A model generated the notes under the pieces. The model searched no databases. It was not told where the DNA came from and saw only the letters and a list, made by a program, of their open reading frames with translations. DNA of 6,079 nt. It comes from an uncultured Prevotella sp. (GTDB taxonomy: Bacteria; Bacteroidota; Bacteroidia; Bacteroidales; Bacteroidaceae). Shown in pieces: positions 5,995 to 6,079 of this stretch (position 1 is its first letter; every line of letters starts with the position of its first letter). The stretch is from assembly GCA_947304695.1 (NCBI GenBank), contig CAMZBS010000100.1:1-6079 (forward strand). Reading direction: 5' to 3'. The position numbers and the translations under genes are program-made.

Positions 5995-6079
5995 ATGGCA
6001 GAACAGAGCGAAATTCGTTATCTCACAGCTCCTTCTATCGACACGAAGAAGAAGAAGTATTGCCGTTTCAAGAAGAGCG
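5995..6079 (+). CDS. rpsR: 30S ribosomal protein bS18, N-terminal part cut by window edge
   Basis: The frame from ATG 5995 gives 28 complete codons: MAEQSEIRYLTAPSIDTKKK followed by KYCRFKKS, the typical Bacteroidales bS18 N-terminus with its lysine run and the YCRFKKS block. It continues past the window, where about 60 more residues are expected. bS18 pairs with bS6 on the small-subunit platform. The 3-base gap after rpsF and the Shine-Dalgarno inside rpsF imply one transcript and probably coupled translation. rplI often follows in this operon, but that is outside the window. Confidence 0.96.
   Translation, partial: MAEQSEIRYLTAPSIDTKKKKYCRFKKS

Overview
The window looks like chromosomal DNA from a Bacteroidales bacterium, most likely a Prevotella-type member of the Prevotellaceae. 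Four things point there: (1) a gene for a type IX secretion system plug-type protein (DUF5103), a Bacteroidota-specific family; (2) promoter -7 boxes that match the Bacteroidota consensus TAnnTTTG exactly; (3) almost no Shine-Dalgarno sequences before genes; (4) GC-rich coding sequence separated by very AT-rich intergenic DNA. The species call is inference from remembered family sequences.

Layout. Minus strand, 1431 down to 1: a small lipoprotein gene followed 10 bases later by the type IX plug-like gene, which runs off the left edge after 340 codons. An 111-base divergent promoter region (1432-1542) separates this pair from a plus-strand run of lepA (EF4 GTPase), a Crp/Fnr-like regulator and an AGCS-family sodium/amino-acid symporter, each separated by 29 bases. 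The symporter converges on a 55-codon minus-strand membrane protein gene (5349-5516). A second divergent promoter region (5517-5643) separates that gene from rpsF (bS6) and rpsR (bS18, cut by the right edge).

Most of the window is ordinary core genome; I see no mobile element, CRISPR array, tRNA, rRNA or defence system. The more interesting signals are regulatory. rpsR is the only one of the eight visible starts with a perfect AGGAGG, notable because in Bacteroidota ribosomes bS18 and bS6 belong to the protein pocket that hides the anti-Shine-Dalgarno. rpsF carries a perfect 9-bp hairpin early in its coding sequence. The lepA/lipoprotein divergent region is built on a 12-bp inverted repeat whose ends are the TA of the two opposing -7 boxes, with the two -33 positions falling on the same three bases. 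A 12-bp palindrome overlaps the lepA start codon.
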